Origin: Bacteroidota bacterium
Lineage (GTDB): Bacteria > Bacteroidota > Rhodothermia > Rhodothermales > UBA10348
Assembly: GCA_022567305.1 (NCBI GenBank)
Contig: JADFHF010000037.1
Location: 1-36,180 of the forward strand
Length of the DNA: 36,180 bases
Reading direction: 5' to 3'
Shown here: one piece after another, positions 16,266-24,751 of the stretch
Layout: the number at the start of each line of letters is the position of its first letter
How positions within the stretch are numbered: the first letter of the stretch is position 1
Notes under the pieces: generated by a model
What the model saw: the letters and a program-made list of their open reading frames with translations, nothing else
The model's database searches: none
What the model was told of the DNA's origin: nothing
Made by a program: the position numbers and the translations under genes

Positions 16266-19262
16266 TCAACCCACTCTGACCTCGGCTGATTCTGCCCTCC
16301 CCATATCGGCGAAATGCTCCAAGAGCATCCGGTGGATGAATATGTAGCCCGCCCCTGCCCGCCGAAGGAAGATCAGGGATACAGCATGATTCAGGAATCG
16401 CTTGAGGCGGCCCGGCAATCGCTTCTTGGCCGTCAGAAAAACTCTGAGCACATAGTGGTCGATAATTTCCATGCCACCATACCAGATAGCTGCAAGCAGG
16501 CCTATTGACCCGGCTGCTTTCGCAAAAGCTGTCACAATCTCGCTGGTGTCGAAAGGATTAGAATCGCCTTTCCAAAGTCCATCGGCGATTACTAATAATG
16601 CTGTAATTATTCCCGCGATCATCGCAGCTACGAGCCCGCCAAATATGGAGCTTCGTACTGAGTAGCTAAACCCTGAATCATCCGCGGTTGCCGACCTCAA
16701 ATGTCGTTTCCCCAAGCCTCCAAAAACTGCCCCTAGTGAACCGACAAACAACATGCCTACTGCAGCCATAATTAATGGAGAGACGACCGCTTCGTCTTCG
16801 GCAAAAGGCGTTGATGGTAGCCACAGACTCAAAATAACTCCAACTGCGAGACCAACAACAGCAAAGTAACCGGCGAGTTTTCTTGCCGCTTTGAATGACC
16901 AGTTGAGGGATTCAACAGGTCGAATGTCGTCATCAAAAGTTGTGCGAAGTCTTCGAAACCCGAATAGGAATCCAAAAAGAAGAGCGTGGATTGTAGCATT
17001 AACGATTGCGTCAACAAGTCCCATGGATGGGAACATAGTTCCAGTCTGTACCAGATAGTGATAGGCGATGCCTGCGGCTACGGCGGAAAGAAATACGGAG
17101 GCCACTTTCATTCCCCTTGTTAGTCTTTTAGATGGTCGCTTTTGGCGAGATGCCTGTTTCCCCTTGCTTAACTGGTTCCATTCAAACTGACCGAGCGTTA
17201 GACCGACAAGTCCTCCCATTACCAAGTACATTGTGGCGTTTGAGAAATCGTGAATCGCTACCACTAGTCCGGCGAGAAGCCCGGCTAATCCGCGAGATAT
17301 CATCACATAAAACCATCGCCCACGGCTCGATTCGATCCAACTCGGCTGAAGCTGCCCAATCGATAAAACAGATTGCGCCTCTGAGTACATCTTCGCTGCA
17401 ATCCATTTTAGTCGGGCGACCGTTTCCGTTTGGCTAAATGACGAAGTGCGCATTCCACGACGAGCAAGCATCCTATTGACATACGTGTCAAATAAGTGGG
17501 TCCGTCGTGCACGTACGTCACCTTCCGAGTCGCTGATCACCTCGGCTAGAGGCACGTCCTGATAGGCAAGACTCATCACGTCCAGCATGAGTGGCGTTCG
17601 CGCCATCTCTTGCAGCGCAGTATCGCTCTGAATGGCCTCATGAAGACCAGAAAGCACCTCCCCTGAGGACGCTATGTAGTCCAGCACTTGCTCCGTACTG
17701 AGCGCTTGAAGCCGTATCGCCGCGAATAGACGAAGACGCTCAGGAAGAGCGGTGTAGTCAGCAAGTCGACTACAAACAGCCAGTCCGGGGACTCCATGCA
17801 GGTCCACATACTCATTAATGGCTTGGACGCACGACAAGCGGTGACTGGTTGAGACCTCGTCTAAACCATCTAGCAGCAGAACGAGCCGATTCTGCTCAAG
17901 CCATGCACGCCCCATCTTTTTCGGGACGTGGTACCTGGTACTCAGTTCTACCGTTAACCACTCAATAAACGGCACCCCTTTTTGAGAGAATGAGGACAGA
18001 TTGAGAACTACGGGTATCGGCTGAGATACGTCCTGTTCAGCGACAGCGATGAGGTACTGAGCTAATTCAAGAAGCGTGATCGTTTTTCCTGATCCCGGTG
18101 AACCAAGAATTAAAATGGATCGACTGACTTCGTCGAAGACTTCCCCGATATCCTTGTCTTGCGATATCGACCGGCTCTCTTGTCCCGGAAGCTCCAAGAC
18201 CTGCTCCCACGGATGTTCGATCGCATCGGATTGCACCTCGATTCCTAGGCGCAGAAGAGCCTCTCCGTGTACGGATTGCTGAAGCACACCTTCGATCCAG
18301 AACTGACGAACCTTTTGAAGCAATATCAACAGGTTCGTCTGATCGAGTGTGTCGATCGGAGGAACTTGTTCTCTCTTCTCTTCAGGTATTTCGGGACGTG
18401 CTTCCGGCTGTCTCGCTCGCACCGCTCCATCACCGGCTAAAGCGTCTTCAGGCCAGAGTGAGGCAATTCGCAGGTCTTCTACGATTTCTTCTGCGTCCGC
18501 GGATCGATACTCGGCTTTCTTATCGAGCATTCGATTCACAAGCTCCTCCAGCGGCTTGGGAATGTCGGGCCGAACGATACGGAGAGACTCGTGGCTCGCA
18601 TTCAGGATCGAATAAATGACCGCTGCTTCGATCGTACCCTCGAAAGGTCTTTGACCCGCCAAAAGTTCGTAGAGCACAGCGCCAACGGACCAGATGTCGG
18701 TCCTGTGATCGACTTCTTCGCCGCGAGTCTGCTCGGGCGACGTGTAAGCAACGGTTCCAAGCGTTGTGCCCGTCTTGGTGATGTCTACTCCTGATATCTT
18801 CGCCAAACCGAAATCAACGATCTTAACCACTCCATCGCCCGTCAACATGATGTTCGCTGGCTTGATATCACGGTGGATGATCCCTGCCTTGTGGGCTGCT
18901 GAGAGGCCATCGGCGATCTGTGCCGCGTATCCGATGGCTTCGTTGATGGGTAAACCGCCATGAACAATTTTCTCTTTGAGTGTGCCTCCGGAGTAGTATC
19001 CCATGGCGATGAAAAGCTCTCCGGTCTCGGTCTCGTCGATCTCGAAGATGGTTCCAATGTTAAGGTGATCGAGCGCGGATGCCGCCTTCGCTTCCTGAAT
19101 GAAGCGGGCTTTTGCATCTGGATCAACGGAGAGCGAGGGGCGGAGAACTTTGAGTGCAACCGTGCGGTCGAGCCGCGTGTCTACGGCTTTGTGGACAACT
19201 CCCATTCCGCCTTCGCCCACTTGCTCGACGACTCGAAAGTGAGATATGGTTTGACCGATCAT
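16266..19262 (-). CDS. Ser/Thr protein kinase - NACHT NTPase - multi-TM protein
   Basis: A 998-residue fusion. Kinase residues ~8-265: GEGGMGVVHKAVD, VALKVLRP, HRDIKPANIML (~130), DFGLAK, GTVAYTSPEQT, DIWSVGAVL. A linker leads to a segment VRQFWIEGVL (~317) that in other bacteria precedes NACHT domains. NACHT follows: Walker A GSPGSGKT (387-394), Walker B LVLLLDGLDEV (~460-470) and a helical/winged part to ~640. Residues ~647-905 hold about eight hydrophobic helices. The C-terminal GYIFIHRMLLEHFA motif is typical of this NACHT branch. ATG at 19262 begins the shared MIGQ(T)xSH opening. Relatives are known in cyanobacteria and Chloroflexota. NACHT proteins include antiphage sensors, so a defence or stress-sensor role is plausible but inferred. 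Confidence 0.9.
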   Translation of the reverse strand: MIGQTISHFRVVEQVGEGGMGVVHKAVDTRLDRTVALKVLRPSLSVDPDAKARFIQEAKAASALDHLNIGTIFEIDETETGELFIAMGYYSGGTLKEKIVHGGLPINEAIGYAAQIADGLSAAHKAGIIHRDIKPANIMLTGDGVVKIVDFGLAKISGVDITKTGTTLGTVAYTSPEQTRGEEVDHRTDIWSVGAVLYELLAGQRPFEGTIEAAVIYSILNASHESLRIVRPDIPKPLEELVNRMLDKKAEYRSADAEEIVEDLRIASLWPEDALAGDGAVRARQPEARPEIPEEKREQVPPIDTLDQTNLLILLQKVRQFWIEGVLQQSVHGEALLRLGIEVQSDAIEHPWEQVLELPGQESRSISQDKDIGEVFDEVSRSILILGSPGSGKTITLLELAQYLIAVAEQDVSQPIPVVLNLSSFSQKGVPFIEWLTVELSTRYHVPKKMGRAWLEQNRLVLLLDGLDEVSTSHRLSCVQAINEYVDLHGVPGLAVCSRLADYTALPERLRLFAAIRLQALSTEQVLDYIASSGEVLSGLHEAIQSDTALQEMARTPLMLDVMSLAYQDVPLAEVISDSEGDVRARRTHLFDTYVNRMLARRGMRTSSFSQTETVARLKWIAAKMYSEAQSVLSIGQLQPSWIESSRGRWFYVMISRGLAGLLAGLVVAIHDFSNATMYLVMGGLVGLTLGQFEWNQLSKGKQASRQKRPSKRLTRGMKVASVFLSAVAAGIAYHYLVQTGTMFPSMGLVDAIVNATIHALLFGFLFGFRRLRTTFDDDIRPVESLNWSFKAARKLAGYFAVVGLAVGVILSLWLPSTPFAEDEAVVSPLIMAAVGMLFVGSLGAVFGGLGKRHLRSATADDSGFSYSVRSSIFGGLVAAMIAGIITALLVIADGLWKGDSNPFDTSEIVTAFAKAAGSIGLLAAIWYGGMEIIDHYVLRVFLTAKKRLPGRLKRFLNHAVSLIFLRRAGAGYIFIHRMLLEHFADMGRAESAEVRVG

Positions 19263-19316
19263 CCTGAGGCCCTGTGGGTTGGCCTATAAGAAACGCGGTT
19301 CAGGGCGGAAGTGCAA
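19263..19316 (-). repeat. Kinase leader copy B
   Basis: Upstream of the kinase-NACHT start, reading towards the gene: TTGCACTTCCGCCCTG, then TTTCTTATAGGC, then a C-rich run before ATG. It matches copies A and C in order and spacing. It may include the promoter, but no experimentally known consensus can be claimed. Confidence 0.6.
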
Positions 19317-19469
19317 TGAGGGGGTGGAGCGGTAAATGAGTGGTCCGGGACGGGGGAATTTCAATACACAACAAGTGGGTGGTTAGATCGTCATCAAATC
19401 TTCTCCTCTACTGGACGGTGCGCAAATTGGCACAAAACAATACAAACCACGATTAACAGCGATGACAAC

Positions 19470-20312
19470 ATGAGTAACGCAAGCGAGAACACACCAAACA
19501 TGACCTTGATACTTGGTGGCACCGGTAAGACCGGCCGGCGCGTCGTAGAGCGGCTCTCGAGCCGTGGCGTGCCGAACCGCGTCGCGTCTCGGACCGGCGA
19601 TCCGCCCTTCGACTGGGGGGACCAGAGCACCTGGGACGCCGTGCTCGATGGCGTTACAGCAGCATACATTAGCTATTTCCCCGACCTCGCCATCCCGGGG
19701 GCGGCGGACGCCATCCGCACCTTCGTCGAGCGAGCCGTGGAGAACGGGGTCCGGCGGCTGGTCCTCCTGTCGGGTCGAGGGGAGGAAGAGGCGCAGCTGT
19801 GCGAGCTGATCATCCAGCGTCCGGACATCGAATGGACCGTCGTTCGCCCCAGCTGGTTCTGCCAAAACTTCTCCGAAGGAGCGTTCCTTGACATGGTGCT
19901 CGCGGGCGAGATCGCGCTCCCAGCCGGGGAGGTCGGGGAGCCGTTCGTCGACGCGGACGACATCGCGGATGTCGCCGTCGCCGCGCTGACCGAAGACGGC
20001 CATACGGGCCAGGTGTACGAGCTCACGGGGCCACGACTCCTCACGTTCGCCGAAGCGGTGGACGAGATCGCCCGTGCCACCGAACGCACGATCCGATACG
20101 TCCAGATATCGCCCGAGGCGTTCGCGGCCGGGGTGACCGAGATGGGCCTGCCAGAGGACATTGTGTGGCTGCTGGACTATCTGTTTGCCACCGTCCTCGA
20201 CGGTCGGAACGCGCACCTCACCGATGGTGTCCAGCGCGCATTGGGCCGGGCACCGCGGGATTTCACCGATTTCGTGCGAGACGCCGCTGCTGCAGGTGTC
20301 TGGAGTCAATAG
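19470..20312 (+). CDS. NmrA-like NAD(P)-binding oxidoreductase
   Basis: A 280-residue atypical short-chain dehydrogenase of the NmrA/HSCARG type. Seen: the dinucleotide-binding loop LILGGTGKTGRRVVERL (residues ~13-29), the RRLVLLSGRG strand in place of the usual catalytic motif, and WTVVRPSWFCQNFSEG. Such proteins bind NAD(P) and act as reductases or redox sensors; the substrate is unknown. The gene is clearly more GC-rich than its neighbours, and a 359-codon antisense frame exists only because of this composition. With the DUF1772 gene 9 bases downstream it forms a pair common in actinobacteria and proteobacteria, suggesting joint transfer. ATG at 19470 is the first start; an alternative ATG is at 19500. 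Confidence 0.87.
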   Translation: MSNASENTPNMTLILGGTGKTGRRVVERLSSRGVPNRVASRTGDPPFDWGDQSTWDAVLDGVTAAYISYFPDLAIPGAADAIRTFVERAVENGVRRLVLLSGRGEEEAQLCELIIQRPDIEWTVVRPSWFCQNFSEGAFLDMVLAGEIALPAGEVGEPFVDADDIADVAVAALTEDGHTGQVYELTGPRLLTFAEAVDEIARATERTIRYVQISPEAFAAGVTEMGLPEDIVWLLDYLFATVLDGRNAHLTDGVQRALGRAPRDFTDFVRDAAAAGVWSQ

Positions 20313-20321
20313 GAGGCAACC

Positions 20322-20798
20322 ATGAACAAACTGCTCTTCATCTTGACTCTCAGCTCGGTGCTGGGCTGCGGTCTGATCGCTGGTGTCTTTTTCGCCTTCT
20401 CGACTTTCGTGATGCGAGCTCTTGCCCGTCTTCAGCCCGCGCAGGGCATTGGAGCCATGCAATCGATCAACCGTACGGTGATCAATCCATGGTTTCTGGG
20501 GGTATTCCTCGGAACGGCTGTGGCTTGTATCCTTCTAGCTGGTTCCGCGATATGGAGGTGGCATCAACCCGGTTCGGTCTATCTTCTTGCCGGCAGTTTA
20601 CTTTATCTCATCGGCACGGTCCTGGTAACCGGTGTCTTCAACGTGCCGCTGAACGATACACTGGAAAGTGTTGAGCCGACAAGCGAAGATGCCTCCGGCG
20701 AATGGGACCGTTACCTTACCAAGTGGATGGTCTGGAACCATGTGCGAACGGCAGCGGCCCTATTGGGAACAGCACTGCTCGCGCTTGCGCTCTGGTAG
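20322..20798 (+). CDS. DUF1772 (anthrone-oxygenase-like) membrane protein
   Basis: A 158-residue inner-membrane protein with four hydrophobic helices. Family features: the first helix with GVFFAFSTFVMRAL, MQSINRTVINPWF, FNVPLND(T)L after helix 3 and WNHVRTAAALLGTALLALAL at the end. A strong ribosome-binding site AGGAGG precedes ATG by five bases. The gene follows the NmrA-like oxidoreductase by nine bases, so they are co-transcribed. Members of the family include fungal anthrone oxygenase, but the bacterial role is unknown. Confidence 0.88.
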   Translation: MNKLLFILTLSSVLGCGLIAGVFFAFSTFVMRALARLQPAQGIGAMQSINRTVINPWFLGVFLGTAVACILLAGSAIWRWHQPGSVYLLAGSLLYLIGTVLVTGVFNVPLNDTLESVEPTSEDASGEWDRYLTKWMVWNHVRTAAALLGTALLALALW

Positions 20799-20864
20799 TG
20801 CGGGGAGGGGAATGCTCTCCGGCAGGGAGTCCTCCTTTTGAAATCTACACCAACCGAATGAGCC

Positions 20865-21590
20865 ATGGAAATCCGACAGATCTTTATAGTCCTGGTCGAC
20901 ATTAGTGGATATACGAGGTTTCTAAAGCTCCACAGGAAGACCCTGTTACACGCGGAGGGCATCATTACCGAGCTTCTTAAACGCATCATCGAGTCTTCGA
21001 AACCACCACTTGTGCTTCACGAACTCGAAGGAGACGCCGTCAATTTCTACGCCCTTTCCGACGGCACACCGGAAATGGCTCGGGATATTGGCGGTCAGGT
21101 ACTCGGGTTCATAGACGCGTTCAGGCAGCGTGAGAGGGAACTGGTTAGTGAGTGCGGGCCTTGTTCATGTGAGGCGTGCCAAAGCGTTGGAAAGCTGAAA
21201 CTGAAGGCGGTGCTTCACCACGGTGAGGCCGCGTTCACAAAGATTCGTCAATTTGAGAAGATCGGGGGCGAGGATGTCATACTCGCGCACCGATTGCTCA
21301 AGAATTCGATTGAAAGAGACGAGTACATTCTACTCAGCGCATCGTTTTTCGAATTATGTGAAAGGCTCAACGGGAAGGAACTCGAAGACAGACGTGAATA
21401 CTGTGAGGGAATTGGTGAAGTAAATGTCAAAGTCCACTACACCGAACCAGCAGCATTCTCCGAGCCAGTGAAAGCGTCATCACTCAGTAAATTTCGTACG
21501 CTGGCGAAGCTCGGCGGATACATGATCAAGAGGCTTTACCGGCCGTCGCCTAAATTCCGCCACTTACGAGCTCAGTGGAAGGATACGTAG
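20865..21590 (+). CDS. DUF2652 protein, class III cyclase-like fold
   Basis: A 241-residue soluble protein of the DUF2652 family. The N-terminal VLVDISGYTRFLK and LHELEGDAVNFYAL resemble the two metal-binding strands of class III nucleotide cyclases (Asp in DISGYT, Asp in EGDAV), and LKLKAVLHHGEAAF occupies the place of a later core strand. A cysteine group CGPCSCEAC (about residues 97-106) interrupts the domain. Whether it makes a cyclic nucleotide is not established for the family. ATG at 20865 follows the DUF1772 stop by 66 bases. Its stop at 21588-21590 lies right against a kinase remnant on the other strand. Confidence 0.8.
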   Translation: MEIRQIFIVLVDISGYTRFLKLHRKTLLHAEGIITELLKRIIESSKPPLVLHELEGDAVNFYALSDGTPEMARDIGGQVLGFIDAFRQRERELVSECGPCSCEACQSVGKLKLKAVLHHGEAAFTKIRQFEKIGGEDVILAHRLLKNSIERDEYILLSASFFELCERLNGKELEDRREYCEGIGEVNVKVHYTEPAAFSEPVKASSLSKFRTLAKLGGYMIKRLYRPSPKFRHLRAQWKDT

Positions 21591-21591
21591 G

Positions 21592-21662
21592 AGTCTCATG
21601 CTGCCACCGCCCAGTACTTCGAGAGTCTCGTAGTGGGATAAATTCTTGCCGACCATAGTCAT
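21592..21662 (-). pseudogene. Ser/Thr kinase gene remnant (first ~20 codons)
   Basis: On the minus strand from ATG at 21662 or 21656 the translation starts MVGKNLSHYETLEVLGGG, the same opening as the neighbouring kinases, and then meets the end of the DUF2652 gene and loses similarity. The upstream leader is also conserved (21663-21709). A third kinase gene was probably deleted here. Confidence 0.75.
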
Positions 21663-21709
21663 TCTGGGTGGGTTCGCCTAAGAAAACGGGGTGAGAGGCG
21701 GCAAGGCAA
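21663..21709 (-). repeat. Kinase leader copy C
   Basis: Reading towards the remnant's ATG: TTGCCTTGCCGCCTCTC, then TTTTCTTAGGC, then a C-rich run and CAGA before ATG. The order and spacing match copies A and B, showing that gene and leader were duplicated together. Confidence 0.55.
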
Positions 21710-21867
21710 AAGAACGAAAAGCTAATTCAAAGGATTGACTCGCTTCAAACGAAGGGTTCTACTTGTGATAATGTCGCTTTTAAAAAGTATCGTACCTTTT
21801 ATTTCGAGAATCGAGGGTGTTTAATACCGATACCCGATTCCGCTATCATGTGTAGTCGCTGAGGTGA

Positions 21868-22401
21868 ATGACATTTAATGATCGAGCAACAGCGGGTGTC
21901 TTCGCGCTCGCGGCGATCCTGTTTCAGGCGTTCTGGCTAGGCCTGCCCGCCATCATGCTAAGCATCGGGATGGTCATTACGTACGCTGTGTGGGCGGCCG
22001 GTGGATGGACGTACCACCCCAAGATCCGGGCTGTGTACGGGATCGGGTGCTTGGTCTTCCTCGTCCATTTCGCCGAGGAGTATCTGACCGGGTTGCATTA
22101 CGCAGGGCCAGCGTTTTTCGGCCGCGAGCCGTGGACCGGTTTCCAGTTTCTGTTTTTCAACGGAGTTTGGTTTTGCGTTTTCGCTCTCTCCTGGCTATTC
22201 CTCCGGGCCGATCGAGCGATCGCTCTGTTTATCTTGTTCTTTTTCGCCCTGATCGGAGGGGCCGTAAACGGCGTCATTCACGTCGGGCTGGCGCTCAATG
22301 CGAGCGGGTATTTTCCGGGATTAGGGACGGCTCCGTTCTGCCTCGTCGTTGGCATCTGGATACTGAGAGAATTTTACATGCGAGATGCTGCTTGCGTTTG
22401 A
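21868..22401 (+). CDS. HXXEE-type membrane protein
   Basis: A 177-residue protein with five or six hydrophobic helices. It carries the family's HFAEEY motif (H-x-x-E-E) after the third helix and a second conserved part NGVIHVGLALNASGYFPG, which has the second His and the G-Y-x-P-G turn. These His and Glu residues suggest a metal site in the membrane; function is unknown. A GAGGTGA ribosome-binding site lies six bases before ATG at 21868. It is a single-gene unit. Confidence 0.85.
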   Translation: MTFNDRATAGVFALAAILFQAFWLGLPAIMLSIGMVITYAVWAAGGWTYHPKIRAVYGIGCLVFLVHFAEEYLTGLHYAGPAFFGREPWTGFQFLFFNGVWFCVFALSWLFLRADRAIALFILFFFALIGGAVNGVIHVGLALNASGYFPGLGTAPFCLVVGIWILREFYMRDAACV

Positions 22402-22490
22402 GCCCTGAGTGATCTGACGTCCTGATCATAGGTGCAGCGAACGACGGTTTGCTGATTTGCGAACGTGAAGCCGTGCGTATGACCATACTG

Positions 22491-23273
22491 TTAGACTGCG
22501 GGCGATAAGGGTCCTGGATCTGGCGTCAGGCGCTCGAATAATACGGGCCAAGTCTCTCGTCGATTACCTCGGCTCCATACGATCTCGAATGATGTGCGCG
22601 TTGTTCGCGGGTGATCCAGGGCCGCAACAAACGCTTCCGCGACGTCCGCCCGAGCGATTCGATAACGCGGGGACAACGGAAGCGGATCCGGGGTCACCTT
22701 AAGCGCGCGTTGCCCGCCCGCGCGGTTCAGCAGCACGCCCGTGCGAATAATCGTGTAATCTAATCCACTGGCACGAATCTTATCCTCGGCGCGGCGGCGC
22801 CACTTGAGCGTGTTCCCCTTGTAGGTATTCAAGCAGAACGTCCAAAACGAACGTGTCATGACTCCGCTCGACGTCATGTAAAGAAAACGGCCTGAGAAAT
22901 CCGATCGTTGCGCCGCGGCGAGGACGTGGAGCACCCCGTGATACTCAGTCGCTTTGATTTTTACCTCTCGAAAAGGGCGGCCGCTTCGGCAGCCAGCAGT
23001 AAAGATGATATGAGCTATTGCGTCCAGCGCCGGAGGGAGGGAATCTTCTTTTGTGAGGTCCCCGGCGACAACCTGAACCGTCGAGCCGAGACGCTCTGCT
23101 GCGCGGATGGGGTCCCGAGCGAGTACCCGAACCGGGCGCCCCTGTCGGTCTAGGATCTTTGCTATCAAGAGCCCAGTACCCCGGGTGCCACCGATTATTA
23201 GGATTGGTTTGCGATCGTTCACAGCTATTCGTCGGTCTAATGGCTCACGGATTTGCGGCGAGCATCCGCTCAC
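22491..23273 (-). CDS. NAD(P)-binding (atypical SDR) protein
   Basis: An atypical short-chain dehydrogenase of NAD-dependent epimerase type. Seen: the dinucleotide loop ILIIGGTRGTGLLIAKIL, VRVLARDP, VVAGDLT, FLYMTSSGVMTRSF, a YKGN-x-LKW-x-R-R-AE-x-x-IRASGLDYTIIRTG stretch, and ISRADVAEAF-like IARADVAEAFVAAL. The substrate is unknown. The GTG at 23273 gives 260 residues, with AAAAG just upstream; a GTG at 23222 would remove the 17-residue N-terminal tail before the Rossmann fold and is equally plausible. It ends 90 bases from the convergent HXXEE gene. Confidence 0.82.
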   Translation of the reverse strand: MSGCSPQIREPLDRRIAVNDRKPILIIGGTRGTGLLIAKILDRQGRPVRVLARDPIRAAERLGSTVQVVAGDLTKEDSLPPALDAIAHIIFTAGCRSGRPFREVKIKATEYHGVLHVLAAAQRSDFSGRFLYMTSSGVMTRSFWTFCLNTYKGNTLKWRRRAEDKIRASGLDYTIIRTGVLLNRAGGQRALKVTPDPLPLSPRYRIARADVAEAFVAALDHPRTTRTSFEIVWSRGNRRETWPVLFERLTPDPGPLSPAV

Positions 23274-23380
23274 CTTTTAGAAAGAGTAGCTATTCGAAGT
23301 CTTAACCGCCACTGTAAGCCCGCAAAATGCGCTTGACATTGGTGGCCATAAGCGTGTTCCATAACATAAGAATCGAATTA

Positions 23381-23700
23381 TTAACCCATTACCATCCCAA
23401 TCATCATCCCATTCGCGAAACTGCCCTCAGCGTCTTCCTCCATCGCCGTTTGAATTAACTCGAGCTCGTTTCCATCAGCCAGACTCCATGGCCAGATGGA
23501 CATCTATCGGTAATTATTTTCTTGACGACGGACTTGTTCATTTCGGCATGGCATAATGGACATATTCGTTTCTCTTCTCGCTCGGCCATCAAGTCGATCT
23601 CGCATTTCTCACAGGTAGGCACGTTTTCGAAATGAGTCCATGTGCGGGTTTCTCCGCAACGTGCACACGTTTTTCCGATCATCGCTTTGAGTAAACTCAT
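23381..23700 (-). pseudogene. zf-TFIIB zinc-ribbon protein gene with 1-nt frameshift
   Basis: The frame from ATG at 23700 encodes two zinc ribbons: C-x2-C (CARC) with C-x2-C (CEKC), then CPLC with a CPSGHGVWL end typical of zf-TFIIB. It then ends MET-SSS-stop at 23455. Shifting by one base at ~23476-23477 restores the family's usual continuation WL-DGNELELI, followed by QTAMEEDAEGSF and a Gly/Met-rich tail, stopping at 23381-23383. A single base therefore seems missing in TGG-CT(n)-GAT. The product would be a small zinc-binding protein of unknown role. It may be a real mutation or a sequencing error. Confidence 0.75.
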
Positions 23701-23832
23701 GGTCGTACGCTTGGGTTGTTACCACTTAGTAGAAGTCAAAGAACGGGTATTCTATGGATCCGTCGAATTCAAAATATCAATGCGCCAACGATCCTCAGTT
23801 GATTCAATTGTATGCGCGTTAGCATGGTCGAT

Positions 23833-23915
23833 TGAACCGAAACGGCGCGTCGAGAGTCAAGCTCCTCGCCTGATTCTGCGAGCGCACGATAGTGGGATAC
23901 GTTCTTGTCGACCAT
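23833..23915 (-). pseudogene. Ser/Thr kinase gene remnant (fourth kinase start)
   Basis: From ATG at 23915 the minus strand reads MVDKNVSHYRALAESGEEL, then LDSRRAVS, where intact kinases have MVGKxxSHYRVLEELG and later DTRLDRxVAL. The P-loop region between them seems deleted. No further kinase motif follows. The start region is 80-90% like the remnant at 21656 by eye over the first 30 bases. Confidence 0.65.
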
Positions 23916-24132
23916 TGATCCGTAAGATTCACGGCTACACTGCACTCATCCTGAACACCTACACGTTAATGAATGCGCTGACCAGCTTTGCGATGCTACA
24001 CAGTTCCTGGTTTCCAGATGCACGTAGTGAACACACCCGCGAGCAGCCATCATCCGTATCCCTGGAAGCCACACCTCGCATGTCTGAAGCCGCCGTCCGA
24101 AAAATTAAGCCATCAACTCCCTGCAGAATAAG
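23916..24132. other. Degraded intergenic sequence
   Basis: Upstream of the kinase remnant on the minus strand is a trace of the shared leader (GTGAATCTTACGGATCA before ATG). The remainder up to the HigA remnant has only non-coding-looking frames. Confidence 0.4.
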
Positions 24133-24231
24133 CTAGGCGGTCTGGAATTTCTTGACTTGCATGTTCTTCGATTTTCCGTGGTTCTGCGCCAGGTCATAGG
24201 CATTCTGCAAACGCAGCCACATTTCCGGATA
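24133..24231 (-). pseudogene. HigA-like antitoxin C-terminal remnant
   Basis: The minus strand reads PEMWLRLQNAYDLAQN, then HGKSKNMQVKKFQTA and a stop at 24133-24135. This is the C-terminal signature of HigA antitoxins (XRE-type helix-turn-helix proteins of HigBA modules), which end xxWLxLQxxYDLxxA. The DNA-binding half is absent: upstream of ~24231 the sequence is unrelated. No HigB toxin is seen beside it. A decayed toxin-antitoxin module is the simplest reading. Confidence 0.7.
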
Positions 24232-24751
24232 CGATTGACACCATCAAAACGATTGATCATCAGGGCTCTTTCATGATCGGTGCCATGATCCACTATGTCG
24301 ATGGCCACGTTGAATTTAACTTCCATCCTCTGATGGGTAGCACAAATAGAGAAGTTGGGAATTGGGAATCCATTTTTATCGTAAGATTCGATCTCACTGA
24401 AAAAAATCGCGGGCATCAAGTTGGGCGGTGAGGATTACGGCTGCATTGAGGGAACGAACTCGAAGTGATGGATTATCTTGCCAAAGAATTCTCGCTTTCA
24501 AAGCTGGCCGAGTTTATTGGGACGCCGAGATGAAGTAGTGGCCCGCAGTAGGTAAAACCGGAACTGAAAACGAGGCGAAATGCCAATTGCTGTTACGGCG
24601 ATACAATTATATATCTCTTTTCCTGCTAACCTAACAGGCCCTTCACTGAAGCATTTTCGCTACTTTCGGAGGCGGCGCTGGTCTTGGCATTGATAAAGAT
24701 GTATTGGGCGATACGTCGCCATCTTCCTAATCAAGATTGGAGTGTACACCG
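24232..24751. other. Region without a supported gene
   Basis: About 520 bases. On the minus strand an ATG at 24419 opens a frame (MPAIFFSEIESYDKNGFPIP...) that runs into the HigA remnant out of its frame. No family is recognised and it is probably another fragment. The rest, 24420-24751, shows no start with ribosome-binding site, no repeat and no hairpin of note apart from the upstream region of the secreted-protein pseudogene. Confidence 0.4.

Noticed and set aside
19383-20462. A 359-codon minus-strand frame across the NmrA-like gene
   Set aside because: It lies antisense to a gene with a clear Rossmann motif, has no domain, and follows from the high GC content of the plus-strand gene.
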